This document shows positions 8,519 through 16,614 of a stretch of DNA of 64,000 bases, piece after piece. The first letter of the stretch is position 1; each line of letters starts with the position of its first letter. Made by a program: the position numbers and the translations under genes. The stretch is from NCBI RefSeq assembly GCF_028682635.1, contig NZ_JANHLK010000021.1, forward strand, positions 44,270 to 108,269. Direction: 5' to 3'. The notes under the pieces are model-generated. The model was not told where the DNA came from and searched no databases. It saw nothing but the letters and a program-made list of their open reading frames with translations. The DNA is from Pseudomonas putida. GTDB lineage: Bacteria; Pseudomonadota; Gammaproteobacteria; Pseudomonadales; Pseudomonadaceae.

Positions 8519-9464
8519 GCCTGTCGAGCCAGAAACCACGACGCCCGAGCTGCGCAATTTTGCTGCCCTGAAAATTTCCAGCCGGCAGATCACCTTGCTC
8601 AATGCCCTGGGCGAGTGCGGCAACCTGCGCCGGGCGGCCACGGCGATGCACACCTCGCAACCGGCCGCCAGCCTGCTGCTGCAGCAACTGGAGGAGCGCC
8701 TGGGCGTGCGCCTGTTCGACCGCTTGCCGCGCGGCATGCAGCCGACCCTGTATGGCGAGGTGATGATCCGCTACGCCCAGGGTGCGCTGCGTGAGTTCGA
8801 GCATGCCCAGGAGCAGATCGCCGAACTGGCGCGCGGGGCCACGGGGCTGGTGCGGGTCGGCAGTGTGATGGGGCCGGTGCCGACGCTGCTGACCAAGGCG
8901 GTGCTGGCGTACAAGCGCGATCACCCCAAGGTGCGCATCTCCATCGAGGTCGGGACCAGCGATACCTTGCTGCCGGCCTTGCTGCGCGGCGATTTCGATG
9001 TGGTGCTGGGGCGAGTGCCCGATCAGAGCGATAGCCAGGGCCTGGACATCGAGCTGTTCGACAGTGGCGAGCAGATGCGCGTGATTGCCCGTCCCTGCCA
9101 CCCGTTGGCCGGTTCTGCGCCCTTGCAGTTGGCCGACCTGATCACCCAGACCTGGATCCTGCACCCCATGGGCAGCCCCATGCGTCGTCGGGTGGAAAGT
9201 GCCCTGCAGGCCGGCGGCATGGTGCAGGCGCTGGATATTGTGGAAACCGCCTCGATCCTGGCCACCACGGCGATGCTCGAAGCCTCGGACATGATCGCAG
9301 TGGTGCCCAACGACGTGGCCGAGCATTATGCGCGCTATGGCATGGTCACTGTCCTGCCGGTCGAATTGCCGATCTCCATGGCCAACATTGGCCTGCTGAC
9401 CTTGGGGTCGCGACCCAAGTCAGTGGTGCTCACTAGATTGCTCGACTATTTCAGGGCGCAATAG
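8517..9464 (+). CDS. LysR-family transcriptional regulator of the sugar-acid locus
   Basis: 315 aa. The N-terminal winged HTH reads 'SRQITLLNALGECGNLRRAATAMHTSQPAASLLLQQLEERLGVRLFDRLPRGMQPT' (about residues 22-77), followed by a substrate-binding domain with 'GLVRVGSVMGPVPTLLTKAV'. It lies between the divergent fuconate-type dehydratase and the downstream catabolic genes, making it the likely activator responding to the pathway's sugar acid. It resembles the GalR/PcaQ-like branch of LysR regulators. Effector unknown. Confidence 0.9.
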   Translation: MPVEPETTTPELRNFAALKISSRQITLLNALGECGNLRRAATAMHTSQPAASLLLQQLEERLGVRLFDRLPRGMQPTLYGEVMIRYAQGALREFEHAQEQIAELARGATGLVRVGSVMGPVPTLLTKAVLAYKRDHPKVRISIEVGTSDTLLPALLRGDFDVVLGRVPDQSDSQGLDIELFDSGEQMRVIARPCHPLAGSAPLQLADLITQTWILHPMGSPMRRRVESALQAGGMVQALDIVETASILATTAMLEASDMIAVVPNDVAEHYARYGMVTVLPVELPISMANIGLLTLGSRPKSVVLTRLLDYFRAQ

Positions 9465-9471
9465 GTCGAAG

Positions 9472-9490
9472 TGATAACGTTTGGTTATCA
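9472..9490. promoter_or_regulatory. Perfect 7-bp inverted repeat TGATAAC-N5-GTTATCA
   Basis: The dyad sits just after the LysR stop and about 120 nt before the dehydratase start at 9612, without a T-run. It looks like an operator for a dimeric regulator rather than a terminator. The bound protein is unknown; it differs from the dyad near 8503. Confidence 0.45.
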
Positions 9491-9611
9491 GTTGATCGGA
9501 TCATCTCATTGGGAATCCTGGGGTTGGCTCCTTACAGTTGGCGCAGATTCACCCTCCACAGAAAGGGTGACGCCATAACAAGAAGTCGGCCGCTATACCC
9601 TGAGAGGTCCC

Positions 9612-11159
9612 ATGCAACTGATAGCCAGTACACGGACCGGCGACCCTGCCGTGATTCGCCTCAACCCCTTGGACAACGTAGTGATCGCCCGACAGGTCCT
9701 GCCTGAAGGCCTGAACCTGGAAGCCGAAGCCGTCACCGTGCGCCAGCCGATTCCCTCCGGGCACAAAGTCGCTACCCAGCGCGTGGAGCAGGGCCAGCCC
9801 CTGCGTCGTTACGGGCAGATCATCGGTTTTGCCTCACAGCCCATCGAAGCCGGCGACCACGTGCACGTACACAATGTGGAGATGGGCGACTTTGCCCGTG
9901 ACTATGCCTTCGGCGTGGACGCCCATGTATCGCCAGCCTCCGAAGCCGTGTTCCAGGGCATCGTGCGGGCCGATGGCCGCGTGGCGACGCGCAACTATGT
10001 CGGCATTCTCACGTCGGTGAACTGCTCGGCGACCGTCGCCCGGGCCGTGGCCGATCACTTTCGTCGCGACATCCACCCCGAAGCACTGGCCGCCTTCCCG
10101 AACATCGATGGTGTGGTGGCGCTGACCCACGGTGCCGGTTGCGCAGTAGACCCCAGCGGCGAAGCCCTGGGCCTGTTGCGCCGCACACTCGGCGGCTACG
10201 CTGTTCACCCCAATTTTGCCGCGGTGCTGATCATTGGCCTGGGCTGTGAAACCAACCAGATCGAAAGCCTGCTGGAAACCCAGGGGCTTACGGCCAGCGA
10301 CCAGTTGCGCGCCTTCACCATCCAGGGCATCGGCGGCACTTCGAAAACCATCGCCAGTGGCATCGAGCAGGTCAAGGCCTTGCTGCCCAATGCCAACCAG
10401 GTGCAACGCGAACCGGTCAGCGCACGCCACCTGATCGTCGGCCTGCAGTGCGGCGGCTCGGACGGTTACTCCGGCATCACCGCCAACCCGGCGCTGGGCA
10501 ATGCGGTCGATCGCCTGGTGGCGGCCGGTGGCACCGCGATCCTGTCCGAGACCCCGGAGATCTATGGCGCCGAACATTTGCTCACGCGCCGGGCCGTGAG
10601 CCGCGAAGTGGGGGAGAAACTCATCGCGCGCATCCACTGGTGGGAAGACTACTGCCGGCGCATGAACGCCGAACTGAACAACAACCCTTCGGCCGGTAAC
10701 AAGGCCGGGGGCCTGACCACCATTCTCGAAAAATCCCTGGGGGCGGTGGCCAAGGCCGGCTCCAGCAACCTGGTGGATGTCTACCAGTACGCCGAAGCGG
10801 TCCGGGCCAAGGGCCTGGTGTTCATGGACACCCCGGGCTACGACCCGGTCTCGGCCACCGGGCAAGTCGCCGGTGGCGCCAACCTGATCGCCTTCACCAC
10901 CGGCCGGGGCTCGGCCTACGGCTGCGCGCCCGCACCTTCGATCAAGCTGGCCACCAACAACCGGGTGTTCGAGCACCAGGAAGAAGACATGGACGTGAAC
11001 TGCGGCGGCATTGCCGACGGTTCCACCAGCATCGAAGAGCGCGGCGCCTACATCTTCGCGCAGATGCTGCGAATCGCTTCCGGCGAACGCAGCAAGAGCG
11101 AACAACACGGCTATGGGCAGAACGAATTCGTGCCCTGGCAGATCGGCGCCGTGACCTGA
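9612..11159 (+). CDS. UxaA/GarD-family sugar-acid dehydratase (altronate/galactarate type)
   Basis: 515 aa, the usual length of full UxaA proteins. The N-terminal ~90 residues are the SAF domain; 'VATRNYVGILTSVNCSATVAR' starts the catalytic domain. Further landmarks are 'THGAGCAVDPSGEALGLLRRTLGGYAVHPNFAAVLIIGLGCETNQ', 'LQCGGSDGYSGITANPALGNAVD' and 'TTGRGSAYGCAPAPSIKLATN'. The conserved Cys and His in the GCG/CGGS segments coordinate the catalytic iron in relatives. It dehydrates a six-carbon aldonate or aldarate to a 2-keto-3-deoxy acid. It is first in a plus-strand operon with an aldehyde dehydrogenase, Ldh-type oxidoreductase and transporter. Exact substrate is not readable. Confidence 0.88.
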   Translation: MQLIASTRTGDPAVIRLNPLDNVVIARQVLPEGLNLEAEAVTVRQPIPSGHKVATQRVEQGQPLRRYGQIIGFASQPIEAGDHVHVHNVEMGDFARDYAFGVDAHVSPASEAVFQGIVRADGRVATRNYVGILTSVNCSATVARAVADHFRRDIHPEALAAFPNIDGVVALTHGAGCAVDPSGEALGLLRRTLGGYAVHPNFAAVLIIGLGCETNQIESLLETQGLTASDQLRAFTIQGIGGTSKTIASGIEQVKALLPNANQVQREPVSARHLIVGLQCGGSDGYSGITANPALGNAVDRLVAAGGTAILSETPEIYGAEHLLTRRAVSREVGEKLIARIHWWEDYCRRMNAELNNNPSAGNKAGGLTTILEKSLGAVAKAGSSNLVDVYQYAEAVRAKGLVFMDTPGYDPVSATGQVAGGANLIAFTTGRGSAYGCAPAPSIKLATNNRVFEHQEEDMDVNCGGIADGSTSIEERGAYIFAQMLRIASGERSKSEQHGYGQNEFVPWQIGAVT

Positions 11160-11193
11160 CTGACAGCCCCGCAACTTTCACAAGGCGAACACC

Positions 11194-12774
11194 ATGCAAT
11201 TTTCCGGATACAACTTCATTGCCGGCCAGCGCAGTGCGCTGGGCGATACCCTGGTCTACAGCATCGACGCCCACACCGGCGAACACCTCCCAGGCGCTTT
11301 CCATCAGGCCACCCTGGCGGAAGTCGATGCCGCGGTGGCGGCGGCGAGCGCGGCGTTTGCCTCGTTTCGCACGCTGCCGGCGGTACGCCGAGCCGAATTC
11401 CTGGAAGCAATCGCCGACGAGCTCGATGCACTGGGCGAAGATTTCATCGCCCTGACCTGTCAGGAGACGGCGCTGCCGAGCGCCCGTATCCAGGGTGAGC
11501 GCGGGCGTACCAGTGGCCAGATGCGCCTGTTTGCCCAGGTGCTGCGCCGGGGTGATTTTTACGGCGCACGCATCGACCAGGCGCTGCCGGCACGCACCCC
11601 CTTGCCACGCCCGGATCTGCGTCAGTACCGCATCGGCGTCGGCCCGGTGGCGGTGTTCGGCGCCAGCAACTTCCCGCTGGCGTTTTCCACCGCGGGTGGT
11701 GATACCGCCGCCGCCCTGGCCGCCGGTTGCCCGGTCGTCTTCAAGGCCCATAGCGGCCACATGGCCACCGCCGAGCGGGTGGCAGAGGCGCTGATTCGTG
11801 CGGCCGAGCGCACGGGCATGCCGGCCGGCGTGTTCAACATGATCTTCGGTGCCGGCGTCGGAGAGGCGTTGGTCAAGCACCCGGGCATACAGGCGGTGGG
11901 CTTTACCGGCTCGCTGAAAGGCGGCCGTGCCCTGTGTGACATGGCGGCAGCCAGGCCGCAACCGATCCCGGTGTTTGCCGAGATGTCGAGCATCAACCCG
12001 GTGCTGGTCCTGCCCCAGGCCCTGGCCAACCGCAGCGCGGCAATGGCCCGGGAGCTGACCGCCTCGGTGGTGCAGGGCTGTGGCCAGTTCTGCACCAACC
12101 CCGGGCTGGTGCTGGGTATTCGCTCGCCAGCGTTCAGCGCCTTCATCGAGCAACTGACCGGGCACATGGCCGAACAGGCGCCGCAAACCATGCTCAATCC
12201 AGGCACCCTGAACAGTTACGGCAAAGGCTTGCAGGCGTTGCGGGCGCACTCGGGCATCAAGCATTTGAGCGGCCTGTCGCAAGCGGGCAACCAGGCGCAG
12301 CCGCAACTGTTCGAGGCCGACATCAGCCTGTTGCTGGAACAGGATGAATTGCTTCAGGAGGAGGTGTTCGGCCCTTGCACGGTGGTGGTCCAAGCGGCGG
12401 ACAAGGCTGAGCTACTGCGCGCCGTCGCTGCCTTGCGCGGCCAGCTCACGGCCACGCTGCTGGTCGACGACGATGACCTCACTGTCTTTGGTGAGCTGTT
12501 CGGCGCGCTGGAAGTGAAGGTCGGCCGGGTGTTGCTCAACGGTTACCCGACCGGTGTCGAGGTGTGCGATGCCATGGTCCACGGCGGCCCTTACCCGGCC
12601 ACCTCCGATGCCCGCGGCACCTCGGTCGGCACCCTGGCGATCGATCGTTTCCTGCGCCCGGTGTGCTACCAGAACGTGCCCGATGCGTTGCTGCCCGATG
12701 CCTTGAAGAATGCCAACCCGCTGGGCCTGCAGCGCCTGGTCGATGGCAAGCACACCACCGCGGCGTTGAATTGA
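11194..12774 (+). CDS. NADP+-type aldehyde dehydrogenase (alpha-ketoglutaric semialdehyde dehydrogenase-like)
   Basis: 526 aa. It shows the ALDH fold with 'GPVAVFGASNFPLAFSTAGGDTAAALAAGCPVVFKAHSGH' (the cofactor-binding Lys in 'FKAH'), 'VGFTGSLKGGRALCDMAAARPQPIPVFAEMSSINPV' with the catalytic Glu, and 'GCGQFCTNPG' carrying the catalytic Cys. This spacing is characteristic of the alpha-ketoglutaric semialdehyde dehydrogenases that finish sugar-acid, glucarate and hydroxyproline routes, giving 2-oxoglutarate. It follows the dehydratase by 34 nt. In context it likely performs the terminal oxidation of the pathway; alternative aldehydes are possible. Confidence 0.88.
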   Translation: MQFSGYNFIAGQRSALGDTLVYSIDAHTGEHLPGAFHQATLAEVDAAVAAASAAFASFRTLPAVRRAEFLEAIADELDALGEDFIALTCQETALPSARIQGERGRTSGQMRLFAQVLRRGDFYGARIDQALPARTPLPRPDLRQYRIGVGPVAVFGASNFPLAFSTAGGDTAAALAAGCPVVFKAHSGHMATAERVAEALIRAAERTGMPAGVFNMIFGAGVGEALVKHPGIQAVGFTGSLKGGRALCDMAAARPQPIPVFAEMSSINPVLVLPQALANRSAAMARELTASVVQGCGQFCTNPGLVLGIRSPAFSAFIEQLTGHMAEQAPQTMLNPGTLNSYGKGLQALRAHSGIKHLSGLSQAGNQAQPQLFEADISLLLEQDELLQEEVFGPCTVVVQAADKAELLRAVAALRGQLTATLLVDDDDLTVFGELFGALEVKVGRVLLNGYPTGVEVCDAMVHGGPYPATSDARGTSVGTLAIDRFLRPVCYQNVPDALLPDALKNANPLGLQRLVDGKHTTAALN

Positions 12775-12790
12775 TCCGGGAGCAGCATCT

Positions 12791-13846
12791 ATGAATGAAG
12801 CCAAACGCTACGCCGCGCCAACGCTGACCGCGTTTGTCGAGCAACTGTTTGAAAAAGCCGGAGCCGATGCCGAGGTCGCCCAGGTGGTGACGCGGGTGCT
12901 GCTCGAAGGCGAACTGCTGGGCCATCGCACCCACGGCCTCAACCTGGTCAGCCGCTACATCGGCGGCATGCTCAGCGGCCAGGTCAAGGCCAGGGCCGAG
13001 AACCTCGAACAGGTGTCCGACAGCGGTATTTCCAGCCTGTTCGATGGCCACTACGTGCTCGGTCCTTATTGTGTCAGCCGTGCCCTGGACAGCGCGGCCA
13101 AGGGCGCCACAGCGCAGGGCATCGGTATCGCCGTGGTGCGCCGTGCCGCGCACATCGGTTGCCTGGCCGCTTACTTGAAACCCTTCACCGACCGTGGCCT
13201 TATCGCCATGGTCTACTCCTCGGACCCGTCCGTCGGGGTGGTGTGCGCCCATGGCGGCATCGACCCGATCTACACCCCGAACCCGATCGCCGCCGGCATC
13301 CCGACCCGGGGCGCACCGATCCTGCTGGATGTCAGCATGTCCACCGTGACCCTGGCCCTGGTCGGTCAATGCCGCGACGCCGGCAGCAACCTGCCGCACC
13401 CGGTGCTGATGAGCAACGAAGGCCAGGTGAGCGACGCCCCGGTCGATTTTTTCAGCACCCCGCCGGGCAGCATCCTGCCCCTGGGCGGCCAGGCCTTCGG
13501 GCACAAGGGTTTTGCCCTGGCGATCCTGGTCGAGGCCCTGACCTCGGGCCTCGCCGGTCACGGGCGCAAGGACGGCCCGCAGCAGTGGGGCGCCTCGGCC
13601 ACGACCGTGGTGATCGACCCGCGCTTCTTCGGCGGGCTGGAAGCCTTCACCGACGAAACCTCGTTCCTCAGCAAGCTGATACTGGGCAGTCGTGCGGTCG
13701 ACCCCCAGCGCCCGGTGCGCCTGCCGGGCCAGGCCGGCCTGAAGTTGCGTGAACAGGCCTTGGACGAAGGCGTGGGCCTGTCGCAGAAGTTGCTCGACGA
13801 CCTCAACCAGACGGCCGCGCAGTTGCAACTGCCAGCCCTAACCTGA
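12791..13846 (+). CDS. Malate/L-lactate (Ldh) family NAD(P)-dependent oxidoreductase
   Basis: 351 aa of the YlbC/AllD/DpkA family, which is structurally distinct from ordinary lactate dehydrogenase. Landmarks are 'EGELLGHRTHGLNLVSRYIGGM' with the conserved H-R-x-H-G, 'AQGIGIAVVRRAAHIGCLAAY', 'PNPIAAGIPTRGAPILLDVSMST' and 'FGHKGFALAILVEALTSGLAGHG'. The family reduces or oxidises 2-keto/2-hydroxy acids or imino acids. It starts 17 nt after the aldehyde dehydrogenase. In this operon it probably acts on a keto-deoxy acid intermediate; direction and substrate are inferred only. Confidence 0.87.
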   Translation: MNEAKRYAAPTLTAFVEQLFEKAGADAEVAQVVTRVLLEGELLGHRTHGLNLVSRYIGGMLSGQVKARAENLEQVSDSGISSLFDGHYVLGPYCVSRALDSAAKGATAQGIGIAVVRRAAHIGCLAAYLKPFTDRGLIAMVYSSDPSVGVVCAHGGIDPIYTPNPIAAGIPTRGAPILLDVSMSTVTLALVGQCRDAGSNLPHPVLMSNEGQVSDAPVDFFSTPPGSILPLGGQAFGHKGFALAILVEALTSGLAGHGRKDGPQQWGASATTVVIDPRFFGGLEAFTDETSFLSKLILGSRAVDPQRPVRLPGQAGLKLREQALDEGVGLSQKLLDDLNQTAAQLQLPALT

Positions 13847-13853
13847 TTCCCTT

Positions 13854-13952
13854 GTAGGAGCGAGCTTGCTCGCGAAGAACTTGAGAACGACGCGTTTAAT
13901 CAGAAAACACGCGTCATCGTTAACGACCATCGCGAGCAAGCTCGCTCCTACA
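13854..13952. repeat. REPIN between the Ldh-type gene and the transporter
   Basis: GTAGGAGCGAGCTTGCTCGC and its exact inverted partner GCGAGCAAGCTCGCTCCTAC flank a ~60-nt spacer. It lies in the intergenic gap of the sugar-acid operon, where REP hairpins can modulate read-through or mRNA stability. Confidence 0.9.
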
Positions 13953-14033
13953 AAAAAACACAAGAGCGCATCACCGGTGAATGGATCGCCCCGGCATTGC
14001 AACCGCTTCAATAACAATAATAAAGGCCATCAG

Positions 14034-15350
14034 ATGACCCCACTGAAGAAGTACCAAAGCATCACCGTTGTCTTCCTGCTATTGATCGGCATCGTCAACT
14101 ACCTGGACCGTAGTGCGCTGTCGATCGCCAACACCTCGATCCAGAAGGACATGATGATCAGCCCCTCGCAAATGGGCATCCTGTTGTCGGCGTTCTCCAT
14201 CGCTTATGCGTTTGCGCAATTGCCGATGGGCCTGATCATCGACCGGCTGGGCAGCAAGATCGCCTTGGGCGCGTCCTTGCTGGCCTGGTCGGTGGCGCAG
14301 TCGACCTTCGGCATGGTCAACAGCTTTGCCGGCTTCATGGGCCTGCGGGTGTTGCTGGGGATTGGCGAGGCACCGATGTTCCCCTCGGCGGCCAAGGCCC
14401 TGTCCGAATGGTTCGATGCCAATGAGCGCGGGACCCCGACCGGCATCGTCTGGTCGTCGACCTGCCTGGGCCCATGCCTGGCGCCGCCGTTGCTGACGCT
14501 GTTCATGGTCAACTTCGGCTGGCGCGGCATGTTCATCATCACCGGTGCGATCGGTATCGTTCTGGCCCTGTGCTGGTTGACCTTCTACAAGAGCAAGGCG
14601 CAGTACCTGGCCGAGCTGGCGGCTGAAGGCAAGCCGTTGCCTACCGAGAAACAGCCGCGTGTGCAGGCCGCCGATGCCCAGGCGCCGAAGGTGTCCTACT
14701 TCGCCGGCTGGCTCGACCTGTTCAAGCACCGCAGCACCTGGGGCGCAGTCCTGGGCTTCATGGGCGTGATCTACATGCTGTGGCTGCACCTGACCTGGCT
14801 GCCCGGTTACTTCGAGCGCGAGCACGGCATGAACCTCTACAAGACCGCGTGGCTGGTGTCGCTGGCCTATGGTTTTGGCGCGGTCGGCACCATCGTGGCC
14901 GGGCGTTTCTGCGACATGCTGGTGCGCCGAGGCATGAGCATCCTCGCAAGCCGCAAGTTCGGTGTGATCACCGGCCTGGTGCTCGCCGCGCTGTTCACCT
15001 TGCCCCTGTCGTATGTCACCGGCCTCACCGGTTGCATCATCCTGCTGTGCCTGGCGCTGTTCAGCATCAATATGGCCAGCGCCACGGCCTGGATGATCGT
15101 CAACACCATCGTCGACAGCCGCCGTGTAGCTTCTTTCGGTTCGATCCAGAACTTCGGCGGCTACATCGCCGGTTCCGTCGCGCCGATCGTCACCGGCTTC
15201 AGCATCCAGTACTCGGGATCGTTCAACACGGCGTTCATGATCAGTGCGGTGGTGGCGCTGTGTTCGGCCCTGGCGTACTTCCTGCTGCTCAACGCGCCGA
15301 TCGGCAGTGCCGAGCCGGCTGCGGAGCACCTGGCAGCGGTGACTGAATAA
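14034..15350 (+). CDS. MFS transporter, anion:cation symporter (glucarate/galactarate-type)
   Basis: 438 aa with about twelve hydrophobic segments. The first is 'ITVVFLLLIGIVNYLDRSALSIAN', and 'QLPMGLIIDRLGSKIALGASLLAWSVAQ' holds the MFS motif A-like loop. 'LGIGEAPMFPSAAKALSEWF' and 'ERGTPTGIVWSSTCLGPCLAPPL' are typical of the ACS family that imports hexuronates and aldarates with protons. ATG 14034 is chosen because the frame before it runs through the REPIN. Context makes it the uptake system for the substrate degraded by the preceding genes. Confidence 0.9.
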   Translation: MTPLKKYQSITVVFLLLIGIVNYLDRSALSIANTSIQKDMMISPSQMGILLSAFSIAYAFAQLPMGLIIDRLGSKIALGASLLAWSVAQSTFGMVNSFAGFMGLRVLLGIGEAPMFPSAAKALSEWFDANERGTPTGIVWSSTCLGPCLAPPLLTLFMVNFGWRGMFIITGAIGIVLALCWLTFYKSKAQYLAELAAEGKPLPTEKQPRVQAADAQAPKVSYFAGWLDLFKHRSTWGAVLGFMGVIYMLWLHLTWLPGYFEREHGMNLYKTAWLVSLAYGFGAVGTIVAGRFCDMLVRRGMSILASRKFGVITGLVLAALFTLPLSYVTGLTGCIILLCLALFSINMASATAWMIVNTIVDSRRVASFGSIQNFGGYIAGSVAPIVTGFSIQYSGSFNTAFMISAVVALCSALAYFLLLNAPIGSAEPAAEHLAAVTE

Positions 15351-15359
15351 GAGGGGGCA

Positions 15360-15384
15360 CGGGCGATGAAGCCATCATCGCCCG
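15360..15384. terminator. Perfect 10-bp stem hairpin between convergent genes
   Basis: CGGGCGATGA-AGCCA-TCATCGCCCG separates the transporter stop (15350) and the ClpP-like stop (15387). It has no long T-run but is well placed as a bidirectional terminator. Confidence 0.65.
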
Positions 15385-15386
15385 GG

Positions 15387-15944
15387 TCATCCACCACTGA
15401 CTTTCCAGTGTTTGACGTCATCGGCGAACATCATCTGCTTCATCTCATGGGCAATGCCATAGGCCAGGGATTCGTGCGCGGCGATGACTTTTTCTTCCGC
15501 TGAAAGGCAATGGAAAATATCCAGCTTGGTCTCGGCGTCAGCCGTTTCGATGTTGTAGATCTGCACGTAGCGCGCCAGGTCGTTGTCCAGGCTCGACAGG
15601 TATTCACGCAGGCGCTGGTGGTCCACCGATTTCTGGCTGAAGTACCAGTTCATCGGGTGGATCAGGAAGCGTGAGTGGGGCGAGGTGATGCGGCGCCCGG
15701 CCGCCAGGAACATGATGATGCCCATGGACTCGATGTTGCCCGCGTTGATTGCGCAGAGCGGTACCGGCAATGACTTGAGGAAGGTGTAAAGGGTGAAGCC
15801 AAAGTTGGTGCTGCCCCCGCTCGTGGACAGATTGAGCAGAAGCGAGGTGGCACCCTGGTCGATGGCTTCCAGGCAACAGTCGCGGAAGCGCTCGGTGGTT
15901 CCCTGATCGATCTGGCAGTGAAAATGCACGATGTGTTCAGTCAT
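15387..15944 (-). CDS. ClpP-like serine protease-fold protein
   Basis: 185 aa of the ClpP/crotonase fold. 'LLLNLSTSGGSTNFGFTLYTFLKSLPVPLCAIN' contains the oxyanion-loop glycine pair. 'GNIESMGIIMFLAAGRRI' carries the nucleophilic Ser, and 'HSRFLIHPMNW' the catalytic His. It is close to housekeeping ClpP in length, but it lacks the LIxxQPLGG-type conserved block and is monocistronic, so it is a stand-alone ClpP paralogue. Whether it pairs with a Clp ATPase or acts alone is unknown. A start ATG at 15944 is the first in frame. Confidence 0.75.
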   Translation of the reverse strand: MTEHIVHFHCQIDQGTTERFRDCCLEAIDQGATSLLLNLSTSGGSTNFGFTLYTFLKSLPVPLCAINAGNIESMGIIMFLAAGRRITSPHSRFLIHPMNWYFSQKSVDHQRLREYLSSLDNDLARYVQIYNIETADAETKLDIFHCLSAEEKVIAAHESLAYGIAHEMKQMMFADDVKHWKVSGG

Positions 15945-16197
15945 CGATTGACTACCTGGGTGTGAGGCATGAAGGACACCTCAAGTCTAGTAAACATCGA
16001 GCGGGTGATCCGGAAACCTTCGCAAATCGCCTCCCCATCAGGTTCCCGCCGTCCATCGTCTGCGTGCATTTTTAATGGAACCAAACGCCCGAATCCACTC
16101 GTCGCGAGCAACGTAATTCGGTTCAAACTTTCTGTTTTACTCATCCTCCGACGTATACGAGCCCACGCTCGTACTAACGATGCAGAGGTGAATAGAA

Positions 16198-16563
16198 ATG
16201 GCCAATACAGGAAATAAAAATCCCGGCAATCTTTCCACTGATCGGGACAAGGCGGCTGATGCCGGCAAAAAAGGCGGTCAGGCTTCCGGCGGACAACCAT
16301 CGCGTGACAGCGATCGCATGGCCGGAGGCGGGCAGGGAACCAACCGCGGAGGCGAATGGGCCGACGACAAGGAAAACATGAACAAACCAGGCCAAAAAGG
16401 TGGCCAGGCTTCAGGCGGACAACAAGCCAACAAGGCTGATCAATCGTCCACCGGCGGGCAAGGCAGCGGACGCGGCAGCAATACTGCCGATGACCGTGAC
16501 AAGTCCACTGGAATGGGACGCAAGGATGATGATATGAGTGGAGGCGGGGGACGTAAGTCCTGA
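16198..16563 (+). CDS. KGG-repeat stress-induced hydrophilic protein
   Basis: 121 aa, almost entirely Gly, Asp, Lys, Gln, Ser and Asn, without hydrophobic core. Two KGGQASGGQ units (near residues 24-32 and 65-73) are the 'KGG' motif of GsiB/YciG-type general-stress proteins. These intrinsically disordered, hydrophilin-like proteins are induced by starvation, osmotic stress or the RpoS regulon in other bacteria. AGAGGTG lies upstream of the ATG. It is monocistronic and closed by a strong hairpin. Function here is inferred from composition and motif only. Confidence 0.85.
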   Translation: MANTGNKNPGNLSTDRDKAADAGKKGGQASGGQPSRDSDRMAGGGQGTNRGGEWADDKENMNKPGQKGGQASGGQQANKADQSSTGGQGSGRGSNTADDRDKSTGMGRKDDDMSGGGGRKS

Positions 16564-16576
16564 TACCGTCTGACCA

Positions 16577-16602
16577 TCAAGCCCCGGATCTTCGGGGCTT
16601 GA
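16577..16602. terminator. Bidirectional terminator hairpin
   Basis: TCAAGCCCCG-GATCTT-CGGGGCTTGA is a perfect stem between the KGG gene (stop 16563) and the convergent permease gene (stop 16615). Confidence 0.85.
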
Positions 16603-16614
16603 TTCGTTATGCTT

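Noticed and set aside
10942..12393. Long minus-strand ORFs opposite the dehydratase, aldehyde dehydrogenase, Ldh-type and transporter genes
   Set aside because: Typical high-GC antisense shadows (His/Gln/Arg-rich, no motifs) of four clear plus-strand genes.
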